The notes beneath the pieces were generated by a model. That model saw nothing but the letters and a program-made list of their open reading frames with translations, was not told the origin of the DNA and searched no databases. Positions 1 through 6,113 of a stretch of DNA of 11,403 nt are shown here, one piece after another. Made by a program: the position numbers and the translations under genes. How positions within the stretch are numbered: the first letter of the stretch is position 1; each line of letters opens with the position of its first letter. The DNA comes from Ruminococcaceae bacterium UBA3451 (GTDB taxonomy: Bacteria; Bacillota; Clostridia; Oscillospirales; Acutalibacteraceae), in contig DFRY01000073.1 in the NCBI GenBank assembly GCA_002378845.1, positions 11,596 through 22,998 of the forward strand, read 5' to 3'.

Positions 1-9
1 AATATTAAA

Positions 10-591
10 ATGAGTGTTAAAGAGGTTTTAGTACAGAATCAGGTTGGACTCCATGCTCGTCCGGCAACTTTCTTTATTCAAAAGGCAAATGAGTTTAAAT
101 CATCCATCTGGGTTGAAAAAGAAGAAAGACGCGTAAACGCCAAAAGCCTTCTGGGTGTTCTCTCACTCGGAATCGTAGGCGGTACTTCCATTCGCATTAT
201 TGCGGACGGTGCAGACGAAGAAGAAGCAGTCAACAGCCTTGTAGAACTGGTTCAGTCCGGTTTTGCCGATCAAGGATTTAAAGTCATTCCGATTTACTTT
301 CGCCGGTGCCATATCGCTCGGCGGTGTCAGTTGGCTTTTAAAAGAATAGCACCGCTTTTCGGCGGTGCTTTTTTGCATTTCTATTTCTATTTATTTTTAT
401 CTGCTAACAAAAGAGGTGTGATAGCGTGTATTATCTTTCGGAATTTACGGAGGAACGGGCGAAAGCCGTGTGCGGATGGAAATATGAAAATGAGTACTCG
501 GTTTATAATTTTCCTGCTTGGGAACGAATTCAGGAGCTGCACTTCGATATTACCGATGCAGAAGTCCGTAAAAACCAATATTGCGCAGTAG
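10..591 (+). CDS. ptsH: HPr-family phosphocarrier, apparent stop-codon loss
   Basis: HPr carries phosphate from enzyme I to sugar-specific PTS enzymes in the cytoplasm and, when phosphorylated on Ser46, acts with CcpA in catabolite control. The family signature GLHARPA places the phosphoryl-accepting His at residue 15, and VNAKSLLGVLSLG puts the regulatory Ser at 46. His15 argues for HPr rather than Crh. The HPr fold ends near residue 87 (...VQSGFAD), the normal family length, yet codon 88 (271-273) is CAA, one transition from TAA. The frame then runs 106 codons further with no HPr-like or other recognisable content, straight through the terminator at 348-374 and into the acetyltransferase gene. 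The conserved gene is therefore 10-270; the rest is probably spurious. The start is ATG at 10; its ribosome site lies at or beyond the window edge. ptsH is assigned on motifs; a paralogue is possible. Confidence 0.85.
   Translation: MSVKEVLVQNQVGLHARPATFFIQKANEFKSSIWVEKEERRVNAKSLLGVLSLGIVGGTSIRIIADGADEEEAVNSLVELVQSGFADQGFKVIPIYFRRCHIARRCQLAFKRIAPLFGGAFLHFYFYLFLSANKRGVIACIIFRNLRRNGRKPCADGNMKMSTRFIIFLLGNEFRSCTSILPMQKSVKTNIAQ
348..374 (+). terminator. Rho-independent terminator after the HPr gene
   Basis: Perfect 8-bp stem AGCACCGC/GCGGTGCT around the loop TTTTCG, followed directly by a run of T to 374. Its position about 75 nt after the expected HPr stop fits the end of the HPr transcript. In the present sequence the HPr reading frame is still open here. 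Confidence 0.9.
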
Positions 592-893
592 TGGATGAAA
601 CCGGCACGCTTTGCGGCTATTTCCTGTTTCGGCCCAACCAAAATGCGGTTATGCTTGGGTTGGGGGTACATCCTGCTTATTGCGGCAAGGGGTACGGTGC
701 TGAACTAATGAAGCTGATACTGGAAGAGTTTCGCAGCCGTTACCCGGGGCGCGAGTTGGAACTGGAAGTACGCGGGTTTAATCAAAGGGCGATTCGCTGT
801 TATTCCCATGCGGGGTTTCAGAAAATAAGCGAGTATTTTAAGGAAACGCCCATAGGTGCCGATACCTATTTGCGGATGCGGTTAACCCGGTGA
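426..893 (+). CDS. GNAT-family N-acetyltransferase
   Basis: Predicted cytoplasmic acetyl-CoA-dependent N-acetyltransferase of 155 residues; the acceptor cannot be read from the sequence. The GNAT core is visible: beta strand 4 and the pyrophosphate-binding loop at about 79-95 (GLGVHPAYCGKGYGAELM, the R/Q-x-x-G-x-G/A type motif), and the C-terminal motif B at about 119-131 (NQRAIRCYSHAGF), where the Asn and Tyr usually contact CoA or act as general acid. The start is GTG at 426, supported by AGAGGTG at 411-417 with 8 nt spacing; this follows the HPr terminator, so it should be transcribed separately, although I see no convincing promoter. It stops with TGA only 3 nt from the convergent VOC gene, with no clear terminator between them. 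The HPr readthrough frame overlaps its first 166 nt in another frame. Confidence 0.88.
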   Translation: MYYLSEFTEERAKAVCGWKYENEYSVYNFPAWERIQELHFDITDAEVRKNQYCAVVDETGTLCGYFLFRPNQNAVMLGLGVHPAYCGKGYGAELMKLILEEFRSRYPGRELELEVRGFNQRAIRCYSHAGFQKISEYFKETPIGADTYLRMRLTR

Positions 894-896
894 TTT

Positions 897-1280
897 TTAT
901 TCTGTAATTTCAATTTGGTTCCCTTCCGGGTCGGCAACGCAGCTTTCATAGTAGCCGTCGCCGGTAATTCGCGGCGCGCTGATTATCCTATAACCGTCTA
1001 TTGCCAGCTGCTCCGTCAGCTCATTTACTTTTTCTTTATTGCCAACACTGAACGCCAAATGCGCCCAGCCGGTGTGAAGCGATTCGGGCTGGGTTTCCTG
1101 CGGCTCAGGCCGTGCCATAATTTCCAGCCGGGCTCCGTCGTCAAAGCTTAAAAAGTATGTTTGCAGTCCGGTTTTCATATTTTCATATTTCTGATTCGAT
1201 ACGCCGGAAAAATAGGTTTCATAAAACTTTCTCATTTTTTCCAGGTCTGAAGTGAAAAGCGCGGCATGATTAATTTTCAT
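897..1280 (-). CDS. VOC superfamily (glyoxalase/bleomycin-resistance fold) protein
   Basis: 127-residue single-chain vicinal-oxygen-chelate protein with the paired beta-alpha-beta-beta-beta layout. The four expected metal-ligand positions are all present: His5 (INHAALFTSD), Glu53 (RLEIMARP), His74 (WAHLAFSVG) and Glu124 (DPEGNQIEITE), so a metal-dependent lyase, isomerase or dioxygenase activity is plausible; the substrate is unknown. Proteins of this kind are often annotated as lactoylglutathione lyase or fosfomycin/bleomycin resistance, but nothing here singles out any of these. The ATG at 1280 has a strong AAAGGAGG site just upstream. Its start overlaps the stop of the preceding membrane-anchored gene (ATGA), so the two are translationally coupled and co-transcribed leftward. 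It converges on the GNAT gene. Confidence 0.87.
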   Translation of the reverse strand: MKINHAALFTSDLEKMRKFYETYFSGVSNQKYENMKTGLQTYFLSFDDGARLEIMARPEPQETQPESLHTGWAHLAFSVGNKEKVNELTEQLAIDGYRIISAPRITGDGYYESCVADPEGNQIEITE

Positions 1281-1711
1281 TGAGATCCTCCTTTCCTATA
1301 TTTTGCAATATATAATACAGATTTGTCCGTATTTCCTGCGGTGCCAAAAAGGCTGTTTGTACCGTTATAGAAACCGGTTCTTACGTTTAAAACGATTCCG
1401 TTAATGCTGACGGTGGTTTCGTTGTTCCAGTGAATGTCTGCGAAACGGCAGCCGGAACTGCGGTAAAGGCTGCGGGACATTCCGCCCCGGTTGTCTTCCA
1501 CACGGCAAAAAACAGATGTTTCTGCGGCGGCGCTGAAGTTGCCGAAATTATAGGTGTAAGCATAAATGGTGTAGGACTTTCCGGGCGAGGTGCTGGTACC
1601 GATTAAGGTTTGCTGAAACAGCAGACCGCAATAGAACAGGAAATACCACCCGGCTGCCAGCAAAATGAAAAGCGCCCCCGCAGCAAATATTGTTTTCCGT
1701 ATCCTTTTCAT
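1277..1711 (-). CDS. Membrane-anchored DUF5412-like protein of unknown function
   Basis: 144-residue protein with a basic N-terminus (MKRIRK), one hydrophobic segment at about 8-30 and an extracytoplasmic-looking domain. The domain contains SPGKSYTIYAYTYNFG and, near its end, DIHWNNETTVSINGIVLNV. This resembles the DUF5412 pattern (SPDKKYTI ... I.W.ddetV.INGh.L.V), in which the domain sits outside the membrane; no biochemical role is known to me. The open frame extends upstream to 1837, but I chose ATG at 1711 because the Lys/Arg-rich start plus membrane segment begins there and because the likely leftward promoter (1774-1802) lies inside the longer version. The ribosome site is weak (GGAAAGAAG). 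Its stop overlaps the start of the VOC gene. The DUF5412 assignment is from memory of the pattern and needs a profile search. Confidence 0.7.
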   Translation of the reverse strand: MKRIRKTIFAAGALFILLAAGWYFLFYCGLLFQQTLIGTSTSPGKSYTIYAYTYNFGNFSAAAETSVFCRVEDNRGGMSRSLYRSSGCRFADIHWNNETTVSINGIVLNVRTGFYNGTNSLFGTAGNTDKSVLYIAKYRKGGSQ

Positions 1712-1773
1712 TTCAAACTGCTTCTTTCCGCCATTGAAGCCATGCCGGAACGTAAAAAAATCCCTCTGCCGGC

Positions 1774-1802
1774 ATAATAGCATAAAGTTTAAAAATTGTC
1801 CA
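1774..1802 (-). promoter_or_regulatory. Sigma-A-type promoter for the leftward DUF5412-like/VOC unit
   Basis: Read on the minus strand: TGGACA at 1802-1797, a 17-nt spacer, then TATTAT at 1779-1774 preceded by TGC (extended -10). It lies about 65 nt upstream of the chosen start at 1711. Confidence 0.65.
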
Positions 1803-1821
1803 TCCGAATTAACTCTTTTTG

Positions 1822-1830
1822 TGATAAAAT
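1822..1830 (+). promoter_or_regulatory. uvrC: Extended -10 promoter element for uvrC
   Basis: TGaTAAAAT at 1822-1830 is a full extended -10 element located 36 nt before the uvrC start. No -35 hexamer of good quality sits 16-18 nt upstream, which is tolerable for extended -10 promoters. It is divergent from, and about 20 nt away from, the leftward promoter at 1774-1802. Confidence 0.55.
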
Positions 1831-1866
1831 AAGGCAAATAGTGAATCCATCCAGGAGGTGGTTGCC

Positions 1867-3744
1867 ATGACCGACCACGAAAAACATATTAAAGAACTGC
1901 GCAGCCGGGCTATGCGGCTTCCGCTGAACCCCGGCGTTTACATTATGCATGACAAAACGGGTAAAATAATTTACGTCGGCAAGGCCAAGGCGCTGAAAAA
2001 CCGTGTCAGCCAGTATTTTGGCTCGGAAAAGAATCACGATGATAAAGTGCGCCGCATGGTCAGCAATGTCGAGTATTTTGAATATATTCTTACCGACAGC
2101 GAATTTGAAGCGCTTGTGCTGGAATGCAGTCTGATAAAACAGCACAATCCAAAGTATAATATTTTATTAAAGGATGATAAGGGTTATCACTATATCAAAG
2201 TGACGGCAGGCCCGTGGCCCCGCATTTCGGAAGCGAAACAGATTCTGGACGACGGCGCGAACTACATTGGCCCCTTTGTCAGTTCCTGGGCAACGAAAGA
2301 ATCCGTAGACGAAGCACTGAAAATTTTCCGACTGCCTTCCTGCAACCGCAAGTTCCCGCAGGACATTGGCAAAACAAGACCTTGTTTAAATTATTATATT
2401 AAACAATGCTGCGCTCCATGCAGAGGAAAAGTCAGCGAAGCCGAATACAATGAAGCGGTATCCGAAGCAATTGAATTTTTGCGCGGAGGCAGCGCAGGAA
2501 GTATTCGGGATTTAACCCAGAAGATGAACGACGCGGCTGACTCCCTTGAATTCGAGCGCGCAGGCCGAATCCGTGACCGGATTGCTGCAATTAAGCGTAT
2601 GGGGGACCGCCAGAAGGTGGTCGCAGCCAAAGTGCCGGAGCAGGATATTATTGCCTTGGCGCAGGGTGCGGAAAGCAGCTGTTTTGAGGTGTTCCGTTTC
2701 TTAAACGGCCGTCTTTGCGACCGCGAAACGTTTTTGGTGGGGGAAACGGGCAACCCCAAAACTGCCCGCAGCGAATTTATCGAGCGTTACTATTCTATGC
2801 GTGACCGTATCCCGCCGCGTGTCTGCCTGGACGGTGCGACGGAAAATTCAGAACTGCTGGGTCAGTGGCTGTCACAACGAGCCGGCAAAAAGGTGATGAT
2901 TTCCGTTCCGCAAAAGGGCGAGCAGGCGCAGCTTGTGGAAATGTGCCGCAATAACGCCGCAGAGCAGCTTGCGCAGAATACCGGGCGTACCGGGCGCGAA
3001 GCGTCGGCGCTGGACGAACTGGGCCGTTTGCTCGGCATGGAACAGCCCCCGGTCTACATTGAATCGTACGATATTTCGAACCTTGCAGGCGGAGAAAATG
3101 TTGCGGGTATGGTTGTGTTTGAAAACGGCAGGCCGCTCAAATCCGCTTACCGTAAATTCAAGATCAAAACGGTTTCCGGTCAGGACGATTATGCATCCAT
3201 GCAGGAAGTAATTGGGCGCCGGCTGCAGGAATACTTGGAACTGAAAGATACCGGCACCGGTTTTGGCCGTCTGCCAGACCTGATTCTGCTGGACGGCGGC
3301 AAGGGGCACGTTGCCGCTATAAAACCAGTATTGGAAGCTGCGGGGCTGGATATACCGCTTTTTGGCATGGTTAAGGACGATAAACATCGCACGCGCGCCA
3401 TTGCAAAGGACGGCGGGGAAATTGCCATCAATTCCAACCGCAGCGCGTTTACGCTGGTGTCGTCCATTCAGGACGAAGTTCACCGCTTTGCCATTGGGTA
3501 CCACCGCCAAATGCGGAAAAAGGCGACCATTTCCACAACGCTGACTTCGATTGAGGGAGTCGGCCAGACCCGAGCCCGTGCGCTGCTAAAACACTTTAAG
3601 ACCATTGCTGCCATCCGCAGCGCGGATTTGGAAGAACTGGTGGGAGCGCCCGGAATGACAAAGCCCTCCGCGCAGCGCGTTTATGATTATTTTCATCATG
3701 AAAACGGCGGCAGTGACGGTTCGGTTGAGGAAGAGATTTCCTGA
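1867..3744 (+). CDS. uvrC: UvrABC excinuclease subunit C
   Basis: UvrC makes both incisions flanking a lesion in nucleotide excision repair after UvrB hand-over. The 625-residue protein is family-typical and complete. Domains: GIY-YIG nuclease at about 18-97 (PGVYIM, IIYVGKA, Arg46, SEFEALVLE) for the 3' cut; a cysteine cluster at Cys159, Cys173, Cys181/182 and Cys185 of the type reported to bind an Fe-S cluster in some UvrC proteins; a UVR motif at about 213-247 (UvrB contact); an RNase H-like endonuclease from about 399 (YDISNL with Asp402, LILLDGGKGH, VKDDKHRT, SSIQDEVHRFA) for the 5' cut; and a helix-hairpin-helix region from about 559 (SIEGVGQTRARALL). The frame opens at GTG 1858, but AGGAGG at 1853-1858 overlaps that codon, so ATG 1867 (8 nt spacing) is the start. 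It appears to be monocistronic; no convincing terminator was found after it. Confidence 0.97.
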   Translation: MTDHEKHIKELRSRAMRLPLNPGVYIMHDKTGKIIYVGKAKALKNRVSQYFGSEKNHDDKVRRMVSNVEYFEYILTDSEFEALVLECSLIKQHNPKYNILLKDDKGYHYIKVTAGPWPRISEAKQILDDGANYIGPFVSSWATKESVDEALKIFRLPSCNRKFPQDIGKTRPCLNYYIKQCCAPCRGKVSEAEYNEAVSEAIEFLRGGSAGSIRDLTQKMNDAADSLEFERAGRIRDRIAAIKRMGDRQKVVAAKVPEQDIIALAQGAESSCFEVFRFLNGRLCDRETFLVGETGNPKTARSEFIERYYSMRDRIPPRVCLDGATENSELLGQWLSQRAGKKVMISVPQKGEQAQLVEMCRNNAAEQLAQNTGRTGREASALDELGRLLGMEQPPVYIESYDISNLAGGENVAGMVVFENGRPLKSAYRKFKIKTVSGQDDYASMQEVIGRRLQEYLELKDTGTGFGRLPDLILLDGGKGHVAAIKPVLEAAGLDIPLFGMVKDDKHRTRAIAKDGGEIAINSNRSAFTLVSSIQDEVHRFAIGYHRQMRKKATISTTLTSIEGVGQTRARALLKHFKTIAAIRSADLEELVGAPGMTKPSAQRVYDYFHHENGGSDGSVEEEIS

Positions 3745-3812
3745 ATCTGTTTTATTGTTTTGCTTTATACAGCAGGATTGACAATCTTTTTACAAACAAT
3801 CCGCAAAGCAAG

Positions 3813-3841
3813 TTGACATGTCGGCGCGTAAATGGGATAAT
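3813..3841 (+). promoter_or_regulatory. rsmD: Consensus sigma-A promoter for rsmD-coaD unit
   Basis: TTGACA at 3813-3818, a 17-nt spacer, then GATAAT at 3836-3841. A start near 3848 leaves a 5' leader of about 75 nt before rsmD. The leader shows no clear hairpin or small gene; it ends in AAGGAG (3907-3912), the rsmD ribosome site. Confidence 0.82.
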
Positions 3842-3921
3842 ATCTTTTATAAGCAGACGCAGACATAGAAATGAATTTTGAGTTTTCATAATTACCTTAG
3901 TGTATGAAGGAGTTTTAATAT

Positions 3922-4473
3922 ATGAGAGTAATCACCGGTTCGGCTCGCGGCAAGCGGCTGACAACGCTGGAAGGCGAGCAGGTGCGCCCCACCCCGGAAC
4001 GGGTAAAGGAAGCGCTCTTCAGCATTATCCAGTTCCAAATTGAGGGCAGACGCGTGCTTGACCTTTTCGCCGGTTCCGGCCAGCTTGGAATCGAAGCCTT
4101 AAGCCGCGGAGCAAAGCAGGCCGTTTTTGTGGACGCCGGGAAAGATTCGATTGCAGTGGTGCAGAAAAATCTGGAAAGCACAGGGTTGATGGATAGCGCA
4201 AAAATAAAAAATATGGATTTTGCGGCGTTCCTATTGCAGAACCGCGAACCGTTTGACCTTGCATTTCTTGACCCGCCTTATCGCAAAGGACTGCTCCAGC
4301 GTGCGCTCCCCATGGTCGCGCAGGCAATGAACAAAGGCGGAACCATTCTCTGTGAAAACCCGACCGATGAGGAAATGCCGGAAACCGCCGGTGATTTTGT
4401 TCGCGGCCGTTCCTACCGTTACGGCAAAATTGTGCTGACTCTATACAGACATAAGGATGTGACCGAACAGTGA
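3922..4473 (+). CDS. rsmD: 16S rRNA (guanine(966)-N2)-methyltransferase
   Basis: RsmD uses S-adenosylmethionine to methylate N2 of G966 (E. coli numbering) in helix 31 of 16S rRNA, near the ribosomal P site. The 183-residue length is normal. The N-terminus reads MRVITGSARGKRL followed by VRPTPERVKEALFSII, both typical of RsmD. SAM-binding motif I is at 45-64 (VLDLFAGSGQLGIEALSRGA) and the catalytic DPPY tetrapeptide is at 117-120. ATG at 3922 follows AAGGAG with 9 nt spacing. The stop overlaps the GTG start of coaD (GTGA), an rsmD-coaD pairing common in Firmicutes and many other bacteria, so the two are translationally coupled. It is the first gene after a strong promoter. Confidence 0.95.
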   Translation: MRVITGSARGKRLTTLEGEQVRPTPERVKEALFSIIQFQIEGRRVLDLFAGSGQLGIEALSRGAKQAVFVDAGKDSIAVVQKNLESTGLMDSAKIKNMDFAAFLLQNREPFDLAFLDPPYRKGLLQRALPMVAQAMNKGGTILCENPTDEEMPETAGDFVRGRSYRYGKIVLTLYRHKDVTEQ

Positions 4474-4958
4474 GAACCGCAATTTGCCCCGGCAGCTTTG
4501 ACCCGGTTACCCTGGGGCATTTGGACATAATTAACCGGTCAAGAAAAGTGTTTGACAAAACCATTGTTGCCGTGCTGGTCAATCCGGAGAAGCACACTAT
4601 GTTTACGGTGGACGAGCGTATCGGGCTGTTGAAGCGCTGTACGGAAGGAATGGAAGACGTTGAGGTCGTCGGTTTTGAAGGCCTGCTTGCCGATTACGCA
4701 CGGCAGCGCGGCGTGACCGCAATTGTAAAGGGACTGCGGGCGCTGTCTGACTTTGAATATGAATTTCAGCAGGCGCTGACCAATAAAAAGTTAAATCCGG
4801 AATTGGAAACAATGTTTCTTACCACCAGCGCGGAAAATATGTTCCTCAGCTCCAGCATTGTTAAGCAGATTGCGAGCTTTGGCGGGGATATTTCAAATTT
4901 TGTTCCGGAATGTATTTTGGAAGACATTAAAGCCAGAATCAGCGAAGGAGGGAAATGA
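4470..4958 (+). CDS. coaD: Phosphopantetheine adenylyltransferase
   Basis: CoaD catalyses the reversible transfer of AMP from ATP to 4'-phosphopantetheine, giving dephospho-CoA, the penultimate step of coenzyme A synthesis, in the cytoplasm. At 162 residues it has standard length. The nucleotidyltransferase signature is complete: GSFDPVTLGH at 8-17 with the T-x-G-H motif (Thr14 to His17), Lys-Gly-Leu-Arg at 87-90 for pantetheine/phosphate contacts, and the SSSIVK motif at 127-132 for ATP phosphates. The start is GTG at 4470, within the stop of rsmD; an AAGGA-type site lies in the end of rsmD. The stop is 1 nt before the next ATG, so all three genes of this unit should be read from one mRNA. 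Confidence 0.96.
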   Translation: MRTAICPGSFDPVTLGHLDIINRSRKVFDKTIVAVLVNPEKHTMFTVDERIGLLKRCTEGMEDVEVVGFEGLLADYARQRGVTAIVKGLRALSDFEYEFQQALTNKKLNPELETMFLTTSAENMFLSSSIVKQIASFGGDISNFVPECILEDIKARISEGGK

Positions 4959-4959
4959 T

Positions 4960-5433
4960 ATGAGCGAACTGAACGTAGAAGAATTAATTGAAGAATTATA
5001 CGACATGGTGGAAAAAGCGTGGAGCCTGCCCCTCAGTCGCGGCCGTGCAGTTCTGGACGGGGAAGAGGTCAAACAGATTCTCGACGAGATCCGTGAAAAT
5101 CTTCCGCAGGAAATTCGCCAGGCGAAAGCAATTTGCGCTGACCGCGCCCAGATCATCAGCGACGCGAAACGCGAAGCGGAAACTGTGGTTCGTGTGGCGG
5201 AGGAACGCGCCAAAACTATGGTCAATCAGGATGAAATTGTGAAACAGGCACAGCAAAAGGCCAACGAGCTGATTACCCAGTCGCAGGCCAAGTTCCGTGA
5301 AATGCGGAAAGCATCCAATGATTACATAGACGACCTGATGAAGCGTACGGATGACGCGCTTGCGGCAAACCTGTCAGAGCTTCGGCAGACCCGCCAGAAC
5401 ATCAAAGCCTCCCAGCGGTCGGGGCAAAATTAA
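4960..5433 (+). CDS. Coiled-coil (DivIVA-like/'ATPase') protein linked to coaD
   Basis: 157-residue, highly charged, almost entirely helical protein; I recognise it as the small coiled-coil protein commonly found beside coaD in Clostridia, often labelled ATPase or V-type ATPase subunit H-like, although no Walker motif is present. Visible parts: N-terminal acidic helix (residues 1-21), a short conserved-looking segment WSLPLSRGRAVLDGEEV at 21-37 that recalls the membrane/curvature-binding start of DivIVA-type proteins, then a long heptad-rich coiled coil from about 50 to 125, and a polar tail. The start is ATG 4960 behind GAAGGAGGG, 1 nt after the coaD stop; the open frame upstream lies inside coaD. 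The strong terminator at 5461-5490 ends the unit. A role in division or wall placement is a guess from the DivIVA-like architecture and the neighbouring division genes. Confidence 0.8.
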   Translation: MSELNVEELIEELYDMVEKAWSLPLSRGRAVLDGEEVKQILDEIRENLPQEIRQAKAICADRAQIISDAKREAETVVRVAEERAKTMVNQDEIVKQAQQKANELITQSQAKFREMRKASNDYIDDLMKRTDDALAANLSELRQTRQNIKASQRSGQN

Positions 5434-5460
5434 TTTAGATAATTTGAATATATTTTAGGA

Positions 5461-5490
5461 ACGCATCACAAGATATTGTGGTGCGTTTTT
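5461..5490 (+). terminator. Rho-independent terminator closing rsmD-coaD unit
   Basis: 11-bp stem (ACGCATCACAA with TTGTGGTGCGT, one G.T pair), loop GATA, and a T run from 5486 to 5490. It separates the coaD unit from the dcw cluster. Confidence 0.9.
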
Positions 5491-5559
5491 CTTTGTAACA
5501 AAATACGTAACTCCTGCAAAAATAGGCGAATTATGGTTGACATAATTAAAAAATAAAGG

Positions 5560-5588
5560 TTGCAATTTAGAAATGAATAGGCTATAAT
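5560..5588 (+). promoter_or_regulatory. mraZ: mraZ (dcw cluster) promoter
   Basis: TTGCAA at 5560-5565, a 17-nt spacer and a perfect TATAAT at 5583-5588. A second -35-like TTGACA at 5537-5542 has no matching -10 at 16-18 nt. The predicted start is near 5595, placing the MraZ boxes just downstream. Confidence 0.85.
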
Positions 5589-5597
5589 CAAACTACA

Positions 5598-5633
5598 AAG
5601 TGGTGAAAGGTGGGGGCAAGTGACACGATGTGG
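5598..5633 (+). promoter_or_regulatory. MraZ-box operator: four GTG(G/A) repeats at 10-nt spacing
   Basis: The core GTGG/GTGG/GTGA/GTGG begins at 5600, 5610, 5620 and 5630, exactly one helical turn apart, mostly preceded by A-rich triplets. This matches the established MraZ recognition pattern (direct repeats of GTGG(G) with about 5 nt between). It lies from about +5 to +38 of the predicted transcript, so bound MraZ could block initiation or promoter escape and autorepress the dcw cluster. Confidence 0.78.
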
Positions 5634-5655
5634 TTTCCACATCTCCTTTTTGCCC
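5614..5655 (+). other. Hairpin-forming mraZ leader
   Basis: Inner perfect hairpin GATGTGG/CCACATC with loop TTT at 5628-5644, and an outer pairing GGGCAA (5614-5619) with TTGCCC (5650-5655). The 3' side contains CTCCTTTT, complementary to a Shine-Dalgarno core. There is no T run directly after the hairpin, so it is not a normal terminator. Overlap with the MraZ boxes may explain part of the symmetry. Confidence 0.45.
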
Positions 5656-5670
5656 GTCAAGTGATCGGTT

Positions 5671-6090
5671 ATGTTGATCGGTGAGTACCAACATAATATT
5701 GACCAGAAAGGCCGTGTAATTGTCCCGGCCAAATTCCGTGAGGATTTGGGCGAGCGTTTTTATATTACAAAGGGTCTGGATGGGTGCCTTTTTGTGCTTT
5801 CACCCGAGGAATGGGCACGGCTACAGGATAAAATAAAAGCAATGCCAATTTCCAAAGCGAGGGGTCTGCAGCGCTTCTTCTTTTCCGGGGCGGCGGAAGT
5901 CGAGCCGGACAAGCAGGGCCGCATTTTAATACCGCAGCCTTTGCGCGACCATGCGAAACTGACAAAAGACGTAACCGTAATCGGTGCTTCCAGCCGCGCT
6001 GAAATCTGGGATTCCGAACACTGGAACGAATTTAATTCCAATCTTACGGAAGACAGTATAGCCGAAGCAATGGATTTGCTTGAACTTTAA
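5671..6090 (+). CDS. mraZ: Transcriptional regulator MraZ
   Basis: MraZ is a DNA-binding ring-forming protein of the SpoVT/AbrB swapped-hairpin fold that represses its own dcw promoter. The 139-residue protein shows both repeats: MLIGEYQHNIDQKGRVIVPAK-type start with DQKGR at 11-15, and the second copy with DKQGR at 80-84 followed by ILIP. Its likely operator is directly upstream (5598-5633). The start is ATG 5671, which gives the canonical MLxGEYxHxxDxKGR beginning, but no real Shine-Dalgarno precedes it; the best is AAGTGA at 5659-5664. It is the first gene of the cluster, 23 nt before rsmH. Confidence 0.96.
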   Translation: MLIGEYQHNIDQKGRVIVPAKFREDLGERFYITKGLDGCLFVLSPEEWARLQDKIKAMPISKARGLQRFFFSGAAEVEPDKQGRILIPQPLRDHAKLTKDVTVIGASSRAEIWDSEHWNEFNSNLTEDSIAEAMDLLEL

Positions 6091-6113
6091 CGGCGGGGCG
6101 GTGGATATATTTT

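Noticed and set aside
272..349. A 25-codon out-of-frame open stretch after the HPr domain with a hydrophobic run (FAGAISLGGVSWLLKE) ending in TAG
   Set aside because: No standard start codon or ribosome site; too short to support. Could be a remnant of a small downstream gene, but nothing confirms this.
1712..1837. N-terminal extension of the DUF5412-like frame
   Set aside because: Contains the likely leftward promoter, and the membrane anchor begins right after the internal ATG at 1711.
2872..3510. Long minus-strand open frame of 212 codons inside uvrC
   Set aside because: Fully antisense to conserved uvrC RNase H-like coding sequence; composition typical of a shadow frame; no ribosome site or family match.
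3778..3806. Second TTGACA upstream of rsmD
   Set aside because: No -10-like hexamer at 16-18 nt; the TTGACA at 3813 with GATAAT is the better promoter.
3745..3812. Possible terminator after uvrC (GGATTG ... CAATCC with a T run inside)
   Set aside because: The stem is short, the loop is 16 nt, and the T run falls in the loop instead of after the stem.
4025..4597. Minus-strand open frame of 190 codons across rsmD and coaD
   Set aside because: Antisense to two clearly conserved genes whose motifs explain the sequence; no recognisable domain.
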